A stretch of DNA of 24,714 nucleotides from a virus (IMGVR_UViG_3300029953_000151:1-24714), one strand, 5' to 3'; positions 14,772 through 21,911 are shown, counted from the stretch's first letter. Notes: generated from the letters alone by a model not told the origin. Program-made: numbers and translations.

Positions 14772-15410
14772 ATGGCATTTCTCAATCCATCGAATCAACT
14801 CATCCAGATCGACACTGGGAGTGTGCTCACGTACTGCTGGAACCCATCGGCTTCGCCGATCTCGGTTTATGCGAACATCGGAGAGATTCAGACTCTTGGG
14901 CAGAGGTACGTGGGTGTCACCAACGCCACGGCAGCCAACCCGGCCGGCTCTCCGGCGATCTACGTGTTGGCGAAGTACCTTTCGACATCAGCGACCACTC
15001 TGGCGAACTGGCAGACGGCCAATGCGCCGGCTCCGGTCTACTGGACCGACAACACGTTCACTACGGTCACGGGTATCACGACTGAAGGTATCGGCGGAAC
15101 GACTCTCGGGTTGAACTTCCCCGCCGGCTATCTGATGGTCAACTACGCATCGGCGCCGAAGTTGACACTGGCGCAGTTGCTTGGCGGCTACGTGTTCGTG
15201 CAGGTGGCAGGCTACCTCAAGGGCGCCTACTGCTCGGGAACGTCCCACCCCGGTATCGGATCGACAGTGGTTCCTCTGGCGGGTATCTTCAGTTCTGATA
15301 CCGTTGCAGAGGGAACAGCCTCTACCTACTCTCAGCCCTTGGGCCGTCAGCTTACCGCGCTGGTAAGCACCAACTACTGCGACGTTCTCGTTGGCAGCGA
15401 CAATTTCTAA
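14772..15410 (+). CDS. Probable virion structural protein, 212 aa
   Basis: A beta-rich, Thr/Gly/Ala/Ser-rich protein with few charges, typical of head decoration or minor capsid proteins. The start is behind AGAGGA, 25 nt after the capsid stop. The N-terminus (NPSNQLIQIDTGSVLTYCW) and the Gly-rich C-terminus contain many short strands and no membrane helix. Position just after the capsid gene supports a decoration or cement role, but no specific family is recognised. Four cysteines are spread over the length. Confidence 0.65.
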   Translation: MAFLNPSNQLIQIDTGSVLTYCWNPSASPISVYANIGEIQTLGQRYVGVTNATAANPAGSPAIYVLAKYLSTSATTLANWQTANAPAPVYWTDNTFTTVTGITTEGIGGTTLGLNFPAGYLMVNYASAPKLTLAQLLGGYVFVQVAGYLKGAYCSGTSHPGIGSTVVPLAGIFSSDTVAEGTASTYSQPLGRQLTALVSTNYCDVLVGSDNF

Positions 15411-15422
15411 CCGGAGGGCATC

Positions 15423-15758
15423 ATGGCTTACGTAATCACAAAACAGCCCGACGGCGATGTGAGCCTGGGGAATTTGAACGGCGAGATTGTGTCGCTGTCG
15501 GATTCCATCTCAGACTACGCCACTGGCGGGTACGCAATCACGGGCGGAGAGGCATACAACGCGAACTCCAGTCTGACGATCAACTGCGATCTGTGGCGCA
15601 TTCTGACGGTGCTTCCAGTCAGCGGGCAGAACGGGTATCAGCCTGTCTGGAATTCCACCACGCAGAAGCTCCAGATGTACAGCAGCGCCAACACGGAGGT
15701 CACCAACGGAACCGACCTCTCGGGGTTCGTGTTCTATCTCTTGTTGATCGGGTACTAA
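15423..15758 (+). CDS. Probable small virion protein, 111 aa
   Basis: It starts behind CGGAGGG, 12 nt after the previous stop. The composition is again beta-rich (Ser, Thr, Gly, Asn, Tyr). Its C-terminal phrase (GYQPVWNSTTQKLQMYSS ... LSGFVFYLLLIGY) resembles small phage head proteins encoded next to the capsid gene. The hydrophobic end (FVFYLLLIGY) is too short for a confident membrane span and more likely an interior strand. A decoration or cement role is inferred. Confidence 0.65.
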   Translation: MAYVITKQPDGDVSLGNLNGEIVSLSDSISDYATGGYAITGGEAYNANSSLTINCDLWRILTVLPVSGQNGYQPVWNSTTQKLQMYSSANTEVTNGTDLSGFVFYLLLIGY

Positions 15759-15781
15759 GCCCTGCGGGGCAATCACCGGGG

Positions 15782-15811
15782 GGCCGCTCTTCAATGGGGC
15801 GGCCTTTCGTT
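15782..15811 (+). terminator. Probable terminator after the capsid genes
   Basis: GGCCGC (15782-15787) and GCGGCC (15799-15804) form a perfect 6-bp stem with an 11-nt loop, followed by TTTCGTTTG. A weaker GCCC/GGGC hairpin lies just upstream (15759-15770). The T-run is interrupted, so partial termination is the more likely outcome, lowering expression of the downstream basic protein genes. Confidence 0.5.
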
Positions 15812-15825
15812 TGTAGGAGGATGTC

Positions 15826-16212
15826 ATGTACGGATACGCATACGGGTTTCTTCCAATGCGGTTGCTCGACAATAACGGCGATAGTGGTGGAAGTAACTCC
15901 GATACCAACGCGGCAGCGCGTCGTCAAGGGAAAAAGGACGATGAGCGTTCCATAGCGGCTCAGATGTCGTCTATGGGAAGGCAGTTGAACGAGAATTCCG
16001 CGGCGAGGGCAGAAAGCATTCGCCCGGTCCAGTACCGGAAGGGCGGCAAGGTCCGCAAGACGGGCCGAGCCATCGTCCACAAGAATGAGCGCGTAATCCC
16101 TGCCAGCAAGCGCAAGAAGGCCGAGAAGGTCATGCGGAAGGCCGGGATGAAGCTGACCAACAAGAAGCGCGGGAAGAAGCGGAAGGCGGGGCGCTCGGGC
16201 GGGAGGTCGTAA
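15826..16212 (+). CDS. Small basic virion-type protein, 128 aa
   Basis: A strong ribosome binding site (TAGGAGG) precedes the ATG. The N-terminal 60 residues are Gly/Asn/Ser/Asp-rich. Residues 70-92 carry the phrase YRKGGKVRKTGRAIVHKNER, a GGkVxkTGxAxVHxxErV pattern I recall from phage tail or virion proteins. The last 35 residues are heavily Lys/Arg-rich (KKRGKKRKAGRSGGRS). This suggests an internal, nucleic-acid-contacting virion protein. It is the first of three consecutive basic genes with stop/start overlap (TAATG) to the next. Confidence 0.62.
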   Translation: MYGYAYGFLPMRLLDNNGDSGGSNSDTNAAARRQGKKDDERSIAAQMSSMGRQLNENSAARAESIRPVQYRKGGKVRKTGRAIVHKNERVIPASKRKKAEKVMRKAGMKLTNKKRGKKRKAGRSGGRS

Positions 16213-16415
16213 TGCCGCTGATCGAATCCACGTCGAAGGAAGCGACTCGGAAGAACTTCGAGGAGCTAGGCCGCGGGAAGACGTACAGCCGCACGAAGAA
16301 GAAGGGCGGCAAGCGCAAGGCTGACAAGCAGCGGATTGCGATCGTCCTCAGCAACAAGAGGAAGGCCCAGGCGAAGCACAGCAAGCGGTTTAAGGGCCGC
16401 AAGAAGGGAAGGTAG
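16212..16415 (+). CDS. Small Lys/Arg-rich protein, DUF6496-like, 67 aa
   Basis: The start overlaps the previous stop (TAATG), with GGGAGG upstream. 25 of 67 residues are Lys or Arg. The pattern MPLIESTSKEATRKNFEEL, then a basic linker, then KQRIAIVLSNKRKA resembles the short phage protein family known as DUF6496 (recalled, not searched). The end is almost pure basic (KHSKRFKGRKKGR). It is probably DNA-binding inside the capsid or during packaging, but this is inference. Confidence 0.62.
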   Translation: MPLIESTSKEATRKNFEELGRGKTYSRTKKKGGKRKADKQRIAIVLSNKRKAQAKHSKRFKGRKKGR

Positions 16416-16417
16416 TC

Positions 16418-16570
16418 ATGGCGACCAGGAAGATGTCAAAGCGTCAGATGGACGATCACGACGACGCTCACTTTGATGGCAACCCGGCGTTCAAGCCGGC
16501 GAAGCGCGGCGGGAAGAAGGCGGCGGCAAGGGGCAAGAAACGTGGCGGCCGGAAGTCGAGCAAGCGGTAG
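16418..16570 (+). CDS. Small Lys/Arg-rich protein, 50 aa
   Basis: A 50-codon frame starts 2 nt after the previous stop. It has 17 Lys/Arg plus an acidic patch (DDHDD) near residues 12-16. The C-terminal half is a Gly/Lys/Arg string (KRGGKKAAARGKKRGGRKSS). This resembles the tail of the 128-aa protein two genes upstream and the 19-aa peptide at 11855. The stop lies 1 nt from the stop of the antisense HNH-like gene. A nucleic-acid condensing or charge-neutralising role is inferred from composition only. Confidence 0.58.
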   Translation: MATRKMSKRQMDDHDDAHFDGNPAFKPAKRGGKKAAARGKKRGGRKSSKR

Positions 16571-16571
16571 G

Positions 16572-16874
16572 TCAGGAGACTGCGTGACGTTTCAAGTGGC
16601 ACTCACGGCACAGCCAAATCACTTCGAGTGGTTTATCGTAATCCTCGTGATGTTTTTGAGCCTTTGGGTTTCCGCAGTCAACGCAAGGTTGTTTCTTCAA
16701 CTGTCCACGTCTCTCGTAAACATTTGCGTAAGACCTGCAAATCATTTTCTTTCGTTGGTCTGGGGTGAGGGGTGTGACTTTACGAAGCTGGCGCATCGCA
16801 GCAGCATGATGCTCTTTGCAATAGCGGCCAGATTTACGGGGCGGATTAGAGCAAAGAGAGCAAGTCGTTTTCAT
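16572..16874 (-). CDS. HNH-like endonuclease / zinc-finger protein, 100 aa
   Basis: Residues 65-98 show a treble-clef type HNH arrangement: CVDC, then HHEDY, PLEVIWLC, and CREC followed by HLKRH. The N-terminus has further Cys/His (CSLC, YCKEHH), suggesting a second zinc site. The pattern HHxDYxxPLxVxWLCxxCH is common in small free-standing phage HNH proteins. The frame extends to a TTG at 16898, but the ATG at 16874 is preferred; neither has a good ribosome binding site. It lies antisense between the basic genes and the connector gene, an insertion typical of a mobile homing gene. Promoter not identified. Confidence 0.72.
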   Translation of the reverse strand: MKTTCSLCSNPPRKSGRYCKEHHAAAMRQLRKVTPLTPDQRKKMICRSYANVYERRGQLKKQPCVDCGNPKAQKHHEDYDKPLEVIWLCRECHLKRHAVS

Positions 16875-16912
16875 AGAACAAGTGTACCACTGAAACAAAC
16901 GTGGAACACTAA

Positions 16913-16927
16913 GTCCAAATTTTGGAG
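16913..16927. repeat. Intergenic palindrome copy D, also acting as ribosome binding site
   Basis: GTCCAAATTTTGGAG lies between the divergent HNH-like gene (minus) and the connector gene (plus). It ends 6 nt before the ATG at 16934. The GGAG in its right arm (16924-16927) is at exactly the right distance to be the Shine-Dalgarno sequence, and there is no other candidate. A protein bound here would block both the promoter region and translation signals. Confidence 0.85.
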
Positions 16928-16933
16928 TAAGTC

Positions 16934-17914
16934 ATGCCTGTCGTAATCACGCAGAATCCGAATTTCCCGATGCAAGTCGGCCCGAACGGAACGCAGGCGT
17001 ATGTCCAATCCCTCAATTATAGGCAATGTATCAACGAGGTCTGCCTCTGGAATCCTGATCTTGACCCGATGATTGCCGGCCGGTTCATCAACAACGCTCT
17101 GCGGGAAGTGGTGGACAGCTATCAGTGGTACGCTCTCAAGGTGCGCGGGAACATCAACATCCCCAAGGTAACGACCAGCGGCACTTGCACACTCACGAAC
17201 GGCAGTAACACTGTACAGGGAATCGGGACGGCGTGGACAAACGCGCTCATCGGGCTGCAATTCCGTGGAGGTTTTCAGGGGCCGTGGCGCACAATAAACA
17301 ACGTCAACGCCCTTGCTCAAACCCTCACGATTGATACTCCATACGGAGGAGCCACTCGGACGGGCGGATACCAATGTCAGGCGGTGTACGCAACGCTCGG
17401 CGCCAACATCAAGTATCTTCTCCACTCGAAGAATCAGAACATGGGATGGCCGATCGAAGTCAACGGCAACCAGGAGACGATCGACGCATGGGATACGTGG
17501 AGGACATCTCTCGGTTGGACGACCTACTTTGCAACGCTTCCCCCGACACCGGATGGGCAGTTTCAGATCGAGATGTGGCCTACACCATACTCTGCCCAGG
17601 TGTTTCCTTTTGAGGCATACATTCAGCCGCCCGACATGGTTCTTGACACCGACTCTCCTCCATCGTTCATCCGGGCCGACGTGCTTGTGCGGAGAGCCAT
17701 CGCCGATGCGAAGATCTTTGGCGGCCGCACCAGCAAATACTACGATCCCACGGTATCGGCTCAGAAAATGGGAGAGTTCAGGACCACTCTTGAGCAGATG
17801 CAGAACGCATCAAATATGCTTGACCAGCAGGACTGCACCTGGGACTATGGGCAAGAAAATGGGCGCGTCGGATTCGGTCCCGGTTCAACTTTTTGTCAAA
17901 ATCATGACTGCTAA
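16934..17914 (+). CDS. Head-tail connector / adaptor-like virion protein, 326 aa
   Basis: The N-terminal 70 residues (INEVCLWNPDLDPMIAGRFINNALREVVDS) are helical in the manner of phage connector adaptors that dock on the portal. The middle is beta-rich with Thr/Gly/Asn (TSGTCTLTNGSNTVQGIGTA, residues 77-96), like an inserted domain. The C-terminal part (PTPYSAQVFPFEAYIQPPDMV, then a helix RADVLVRRAIADAKIFG) again fits a connector. Its position several genes after the capsid supports this. The start uses the GGAG of palindrome D. An alternative is a minor tail protein. The exact family is not recognised. Confidence 0.68.
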   Translation: MPVVITQNPNFPMQVGPNGTQAYVQSLNYRQCINEVCLWNPDLDPMIAGRFINNALREVVDSYQWYALKVRGNINIPKVTTSGTCTLTNGSNTVQGIGTAWTNALIGLQFRGGFQGPWRTINNVNALAQTLTIDTPYGGATRTGGYQCQAVYATLGANIKYLLHSKNQNMGWPIEVNGNQETIDAWDTWRTSLGWTTYFATLPPTPDGQFQIEMWPTPYSAQVFPFEAYIQPPDMVLDTDSPPSFIRADVLVRRAIADAKIFGGRTSKYYDPTVSAQKMGEFRTTLEQMQNASNMLDQQDCTWDYGQENGRVGFGPGSTFCQNHDC

Positions 17915-17969
17915 CAGAATCCACTAGCGACAACGGCTTAGATTCCCCATAATGATTGCAGGAGGTTTT

Positions 17970-18470
17970 ATGACCGAGACAGAAGAGATCGTAGAAGGCG
18001 GGCCGCTGACCTCGTTTGGGGAAGAGGTGAAGGCGGCGGTTGAAGAGAACTGGTTGGACAAGTACCGTGAGGGCGGCCGGCGCCGCGGGGTGCTTTGTGC
18101 GAACCCGGACTGCCGCTGGCACAAGGAAGTGAAGGGCGGGACATTCAACTATTCGGATAGGTATCGCGGGTTTGTTTGCTACGACTGCCTTCACATCCCC
18201 CTGCCTTCGGATTGCATTAACAGGTGGGAGTTCGACACGACTCACTTCAACGGCGAGAGGATTCACGTAAAAGACCGGAATCACCTTGACCTTCTTTGCA
18301 AGCAGTTCGGAGTCAGTAATCATGCCAGAGAAAACGATCGTTCAAATTGGGACACGCCCCCCTCGGTACGGCCGCAGCCAATGAACCCCGAGCTTGAGCG
18401 GATGCTTGGGAAGGCGCGGGAGATGGGCGGCGGTGGCCGCTCTGAGGTATCGGGTGGATGGGAACGGTAG
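17970..18470 (+). CDS. Hypothetical protein with Cys4 zinc-finger motif, 166 aa
   Basis: The frame is open from an ATG at 17952, but GCAGGAGG (17958-17965) sits just upstream of the ATG at 17970, so that start is used. Cys43 and Cys48 (CANPDC) pair with Cys70 and Cys73 (CYDC), a compact zinc knuckle embedded among Arg, Lys and aromatic residues. Residues 30-40 are very basic (KYREGGRRRG). The C-terminus is Pro-rich, then helical and Gly-rich. It may bind nucleic acid. Embedded among connector genes, its own role is unclear. Confidence 0.6.
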   Translation: MTETEEIVEGGPLTSFGEEVKAAVEENWLDKYREGGRRRGVLCANPDCRWHKEVKGGTFNYSDRYRGFVCYDCLHIPLPSDCINRWEFDTTHFNGERIHVKDRNHLDLLCKQFGVSNHARENDRSNWDTPPSVRPQPMNPELERMLGKAREMGGGGRSEVSGGWER

Positions 18471-18503
18471 GGAAGTGGCCTACGGGCCGAAGGAGAAGGA
18501 ATC

Positions 18504-18764
18504 GTGAAGCGAAAGACAAGCCAAAGCGCGATCGAGACGCACAACCTCTCGTCAAGGCAGTTCCCCATGCCGGGGACGGATCTGGGAACTACCAACGCCA
18601 TCCCGTTCAATGACGCTTATGATGTGGATATGAGCGGCGGCCGGCAGAGCGAGTATTGCCTTGGGACCGGAGACAGAGACAGCAATTTTTCAAGGGTCGT
18701 AGCCGGGCGGGAAGAGTCTCTCAAGCCTGCCAAGAACCCGACGCGGTTCAAGAGGAGCGAGTAA
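18504..18764 (+). CDS. Hypothetical protein, 86 aa
   Basis: A GTG start lies behind GAAGGAGAAGGA. The product is hydrophilic, with many Ser, Arg, Asp and Gly and few hydrophobics, so it is probably largely disordered or a flexible linker protein. Its stop overlaps the next start (TAATG), so it is in one operon with the virion-type protein that follows. No family is recognised. Confidence 0.55.
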   Translation: MKRKTSQSAIETHNLSSRQFPMPGTDLGTTNAIPFNDAYDVDMSGGRQSEYCLGTGDRDSNFSRVVAGREESLKPAKNPTRFKRSE

Positions 18765-19306
18765 TGTTCAGAACCTTCGGACTTCAAACGATTACCGGGA
18801 CGAACGCTCAGCCTTTGTTTGGCGACAAACTGACGGCGGCCATGCCGATCCCCCTGGCGGGCGTAGACGCAATTGCAACGGTGGCGAACACGGCGATCTA
18901 TCAAGCGGGCGACAGGATCAACATAGACCCCGGCCTGGCGGCTCAGGACACGCTGTTGGTGACGACCATCCTCACCGCGACGACCATGCAGGTCACGTCA
19001 CAGGGAGGGGCAGCGCAGCACGCTCATGCAGTCAACGCGCTCATTTCACTTTCAATCCCCGCGGCTGAGATCATCGTGCAGTTGATGGATGGAAGCTCGG
19101 CGAACGCATTCCTTGGGTCCGACAGTTCCGTGACGACCGTGCCGGGAGGGAATGTGATTGCGAAACTCTTAAAGACGGCCTCTGGTACAGCGACGAACCC
19201 TTTCCGATTCACAAACAGCGTGTCGTACAACATGATTCGGACGGACGATGCTTGGATCATCGGAACGGCGAACGATACCTTCATCGCAACGGCTGAGATC
19301 GTCTAA
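18764..19306 (+). CDS. Virion-type beta-rich protein, 180 aa
   Basis: The frame is open upstream to 18656, but the ATG at 18764 overlaps the previous stop (TAATG) behind GAGGAG and is the true start. The product is rich in Thr, Ala, Val and Ile with a strand-turn pattern (QAGDRINIDPGLAAQDTLLV, TTILTATTMQVTSQG). This is typical of phage structural proteins such as head-tail joining or decoration proteins. The C-terminus (NDTFIATAEIV) ends in strands. No family is named, but its composition and position in the connector block support a virion role. Confidence 0.62.
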   Translation: MFRTFGLQTITGTNAQPLFGDKLTAAMPIPLAGVDAIATVANTAIYQAGDRINIDPGLAAQDTLLVTTILTATTMQVTSQGGAAQHAHAVNALISLSIPAAEIIVQLMDGSSANAFLGSDSSVTTVPGGNVIAKLLKTASGTATNPFRFTNSVSYNMIRTDDAWIIGTANDTFIATAEIV

Positions 19307-19317
19307 GGTGGACAAGC

Positions 19318-20019
19318 ATGGCGATCACGCTGGCGGATTTGCTCACGGACCTCGCGGGAAGGGTTGAGGAGGAAAACCCCAACTCTCCCGTGTTTTGGTC
19401 GCTGACGTATGAGTTTCTTCCGGCACTGGTCGATGCAATGTTCGAGGCCGCTCTGGTCACAGGGACCGTTCAGGCGGTGAATATCCCGGTGAGTCTGCCT
19501 GCAAACACCACGTACATCTCCCTCCAAAACAATACGGCCATCGGCATTCCGGCCGGCGTGATAGCGGCCTTGCGGTTGCGGCAGCCGTTCCCGGTCAGGA
19601 AGACGACGTTGAAGGCGCTGGGGGACATTACTCCGGGATGGGAGAACGCGGCGCCGGCGGCGAGTCTACAAGCGTGGTTCCCGCTGGGCGTTTCGATGTT
19701 CGGGATCTACCCGCAGTTGAGTTCTCCGGTGACGGCTATCATGGACTTTATTGTGAGCCCGGTGAACGTGCCTCGGCCGTACACGACGGCGATAGCGGTT
19801 CCCCTTCAGACGGAGTTCACGGACCTGCTCCCGATGGGAGCGGCGGTGACTCTGCGGAGTAAAGAACTGGGTGGCGAAGCGGAGGAAGCGGCTCAAGTCA
19901 TGCAGGACTTCGTGGGGCAGCTTCGGGCCTTGAGCCTGTATCAGTCGCGTTTGGATGCCCAAGTATGGACGGCGGCCTACGGCGCCAAGGCAGGCGTGCA
20001 GAAGCGCGAGATCGTGTAG
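19318..20019 (+). CDS. Head-tail connector-like protein, 233 aa
   Basis: It starts 11 nt after the previous stop behind AAGGTGG. The N-terminus is helical (TLADLLTDLAGRVEEENPNS), followed by a beta-rich centre (VNIPVSLPANTTYISLQN) and a C-terminal helix pair (EAEEAAQVMQDFVGQLRALS). The layout of two helix blocks around a strand domain resembles connector proteins of podovirus-like phages. It shares this overall layout with the 295-aa protein at 20743, from which it is separated by the inserted methyltransferase gene. Confidence 0.65.
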   Translation: MAITLADLLTDLAGRVEEENPNSPVFWSLTYEFLPALVDAMFEAALVTGTVQAVNIPVSLPANTTYISLQNNTAIGIPAGVIAALRLRQPFPVRKTTLKALGDITPGWENAAPAASLQAWFPLGVSMFGIYPQLSSPVTAIMDFIVSPVNVPRPYTTAIAVPLQTEFTDLLPMGAAVTLRSKELGGEAEEAAQVMQDFVGQLRALSLYQSRLDAQVWTAAYGAKAGVQKREIV

Positions 20020-20044
20020 CCCCCTTGACTTACTCGCCTATCCA

Positions 20045-20059
20045 GTCCAAAATTTGGAC
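20045..20059. repeat. Intergenic palindrome copy E, abutting a start codon
   Basis: GTCCAAAATTTGGAC, perfect 7-bp arms, is the reverse complement of copy A. Its last base directly precedes the ATG of the methyltransferase at 20060. No separate ribosome binding site is visible; GGA at 20056-20058 is too close to the start to serve as one. Confidence 0.85.
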
Positions 20060-20701
20060 ATGGGGAAAATCAAAGCATTGGATTTATGCTGCTGCGCTGG
20101 TGGAGTGTCTATGGGACTCCACCTCGCCGGCTTCGATGTGACGGGTGTAGACCTGTCTCCACAGCCTCGGTATCCCTTCAAGTTCATCCAAGGCGATGCA
20201 CTGACTGTAGACCTCGACGGATACGACTTCTATTGGGCCAGCCCGCCGTGCCAGCGGTATTCTGCCGGCGCCGCCAAGTGGGGAACCAGCGAGAACCATC
20301 CTCACATGATTCCAACCATTCGAGAGAGACTACAGGCCACAGGAAAGCCATACGTGATTGAGAACATCGTCCCGGCGGCCGAGTTTCTTCATAACCCCAT
20401 CATGCTTTGCGGAACAATGTTCGATCTTGGAGTATTCAGGCATCGGTTATTCGAGTGTTCTTTTGGCGTTCTTGCCCCCCCCCATTGGCCGCATAAAGGA
20501 AAGATTGGAGACGGGAAGTATTGCACGGTCGTCGGCCATGCGGGAGGGTCGAGCAAGCGGGACGGTTGGAAGAATGGCGGAGTAGGAGAGTGGAAGACGG
20601 CGATGGGGATAGATTGGATGGTTGGAGACGAGCTTGCAGAGTCGATTCCACCAGCATATAGCAGGTTCCTCGCCGAGCAGTTCCTTGCACAAGCGAAGTG
20701 A
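20060..20701 (+). CDS. DNA cytosine-5 methyltransferase (small phage type), 213 aa
   Basis: The motifs of C5 cytosine methyltransferases are present: the AdoMet-binding LDLCCCAGGVSMG (residues 7-19), catalytic SPPCQ (61-65, Cys64), ENI (101-103) and RHR (127-129). The protein is much shorter than bacterial Dcm-type enzymes and has little room for a target recognition domain. It matches a small phage-type subfamily that I recall, with phrases like GVDLSPQPRYPF and VVGHAGG. The frame is open upstream to 19955, but the ATG at 20060 starts the conserved region and abuts palindrome E. It is inserted between two connector genes and may protect phage DNA. A run of nine C (20475-20483) codes residues 139-141. 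Confidence 0.88.
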   Translation: MGKIKALDLCCCAGGVSMGLHLAGFDVTGVDLSPQPRYPFKFIQGDALTVDLDGYDFYWASPPCQRYSAGAAKWGTSENHPHMIPTIRERLQATGKPYVIENIVPAAEFLHNPIMLCGTMFDLGVFRHRLFECSFGVLAPPHWPHKGKIGDGKYCTVVGHAGGSSKRDGWKNGGVGEWKTAMGIDWMVGDELAESIPPAYSRFLAEQFLAQAK

Positions 20702-20742
20702 AATCGGTAGACGTTCTCCCAGAATGAGTTGAAAATGGATTC

Positions 20743-21630
20743 ATGCCCATTCCCGCTCCCACGGCCGACGTCGGAAGTCTGATCGTCAACGACCTGTTGA
20801 CCGATGTGAGCTACCAACTCTTCGAGCCTGTCGTAAACGCCGCGGTCCCGGCCCCAGGCTTCGCCGCAGGCGCACGGACGGTCCTTGTGTGGGATGCAAG
20901 CCTCTACGTGGGCGCCTACGTGATCGTGGGGGTCATTGGAGGGAACGCAGAGGTGGTTCTCGTGACGGCGACGAACCCCGGCACATCCTTCACGGCGACC
21001 TTCCTGAATGCTCACGTAGCAGGTGACCCGATTGTTGGGAGTACCTTCCCGGTCCAGAATACGGCCGGAGATCCATTCTTTGAGCAGGCCGAGATGCTGG
21101 GCTACGTCTCCGAGGCTTTGAACGATTTCCTCTTGCGGGTTCCGCTGGTCTACGCGGTGACGGATTCCATCACCATGCCGCCGACGATGAAGTTCACGGC
21201 GCTGCCGGCGGATTGTATGCTTCCGGTACGGGTAGCGGCTTTCGGGGTAGGTTTGCGGGAGACCAGTCAATCGAACCTCGATGGGACTGACTTCAGGTGG
21301 CAGCAGCAGACCGGGAACCCGCCGCAGGTCTACTACCGGGACAAGATCGGCTTGCAGCAGGTGGGGGTGTGGCCGGTCCAGAATAATCAGACAAATCTTG
21401 AGATCGTCTACCAGCAGCGCAGTCCGCAGTTCTTGCACCTCGGCGACGGCTTCTTGCTGCCGGACCCCTTCATTCCGACGATCAAGGCGCGGGTGTTGAG
21501 CACGGCCTACAGTAAGGACGGTGAGCAAAAAAGTCCTGCAATGGCAAAGCTGTTTGGGGACAAGTACGAGGCCGGCGTGAAGGTAGCGAAGGTTATCCTC
21601 GACGTGATCGAAGCTCAAGAGATGCAGTAG
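20743..21630 (+). CDS. Head-tail connector-like protein, 295 aa
   Basis: The central 130 residues are beta-rich. The second half (LGYVSEALNDFLLRVPLVY, then TALPADCMLPVRVAAFGVGL, later VYYRDKIGLQQVGVWPVQNN) has the feel of podovirus adaptor proteins that sit under the portal. The C-terminus is helical and acidic (EAGVKVAKVILDVIEAQEMQ). The start has no strong ribosome binding site. Its place after the connector at 19318 and before the membrane protein fits a late structural gene. An alternative is a minor tail protein. A long opposite-strand frame exists here but has no support. Confidence 0.68.
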   Translation: MPIPAPTADVGSLIVNDLLTDVSYQLFEPVVNAAVPAPGFAAGARTVLVWDASLYVGAYVIVGVIGGNAEVVLVTATNPGTSFTATFLNAHVAGDPIVGSTFPVQNTAGDPFFEQAEMLGYVSEALNDFLLRVPLVYAVTDSITMPPTMKFTALPADCMLPVRVAAFGVGLRETSQSNLDGTDFRWQQQTGNPPQVYYRDKIGLQQVGVWPVQNNQTNLEIVYQQRSPQFLHLGDGFLLPDPFIPTIKARVLSTAYSKDGEQKSPAMAKLFGDKYEAGVKVAKVILDVIEAQEMQ

Positions 21631-21691
21631 CGGTCAATTCAGTACAGCGTCCAGTTCTCTAAAGGGAGCCTACTCTACTTGAGGTGTTCCC

Positions 21692-21910
21692 ATGATCGGT
21701 TTCTTGATTACGCTTCTCATCGTCTGCTTGATAGCGTCCGTGGCTTGGTGGATTATTTCAGTCATCCCGTTTCCCCCGCCTCTGGCGAGCGCCCGGATTA
21801 TTCTCCAGATAATCGTTGCGGTCATACTTTTAATTTGGCTTGTTTCCGCCTTGCTTCCGTTAGCCGGCGGCGGTTTTGGGATGCACCCGCTGTCTGGGCC
21901 GATCAGGTAG
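21692..21910 (+). CDS. Two-helix membrane protein, possible holin, 72 aa
   Basis: Two hydrophobic helices (about residues 3-24 and 34-56) are joined by a short Pro-rich turn (IPFPPPLASAR). The C-terminus is short and weakly charged. The pattern resembles the small membrane family I recall as Thivi_2564, often seen in phages. A holin role is possible by size and topology, but no endolysin gene is next to it, so the function is open. The start has GAGG upstream. The gene ends 1 nt before palindrome copy F and converges with a minus-strand gene. Confidence 0.68.
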   Translation: MIGFLITLLIVCLIASVAWWIISVIPFPPPLASARIILQIIVAVILLIWLVSALLPLAGGGFGMHPLSGPIR

Positions 21911-21911
21911 G

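Noticed and set aside
19955-20059. Upstream extension of the methyltransferase frame
   Set aside because: It overlaps the end of the connector gene in another frame, and the conserved domain begins right at the ATG at 20060.
20389-21618. A 409-codon minus-strand open frame
   Set aside because: It lies antisense over the methyltransferase and a connector-like gene, both with better support. Its translation is His/Arg/Leu-rich without any domain, as expected for a shadow of a GC-rich gene.
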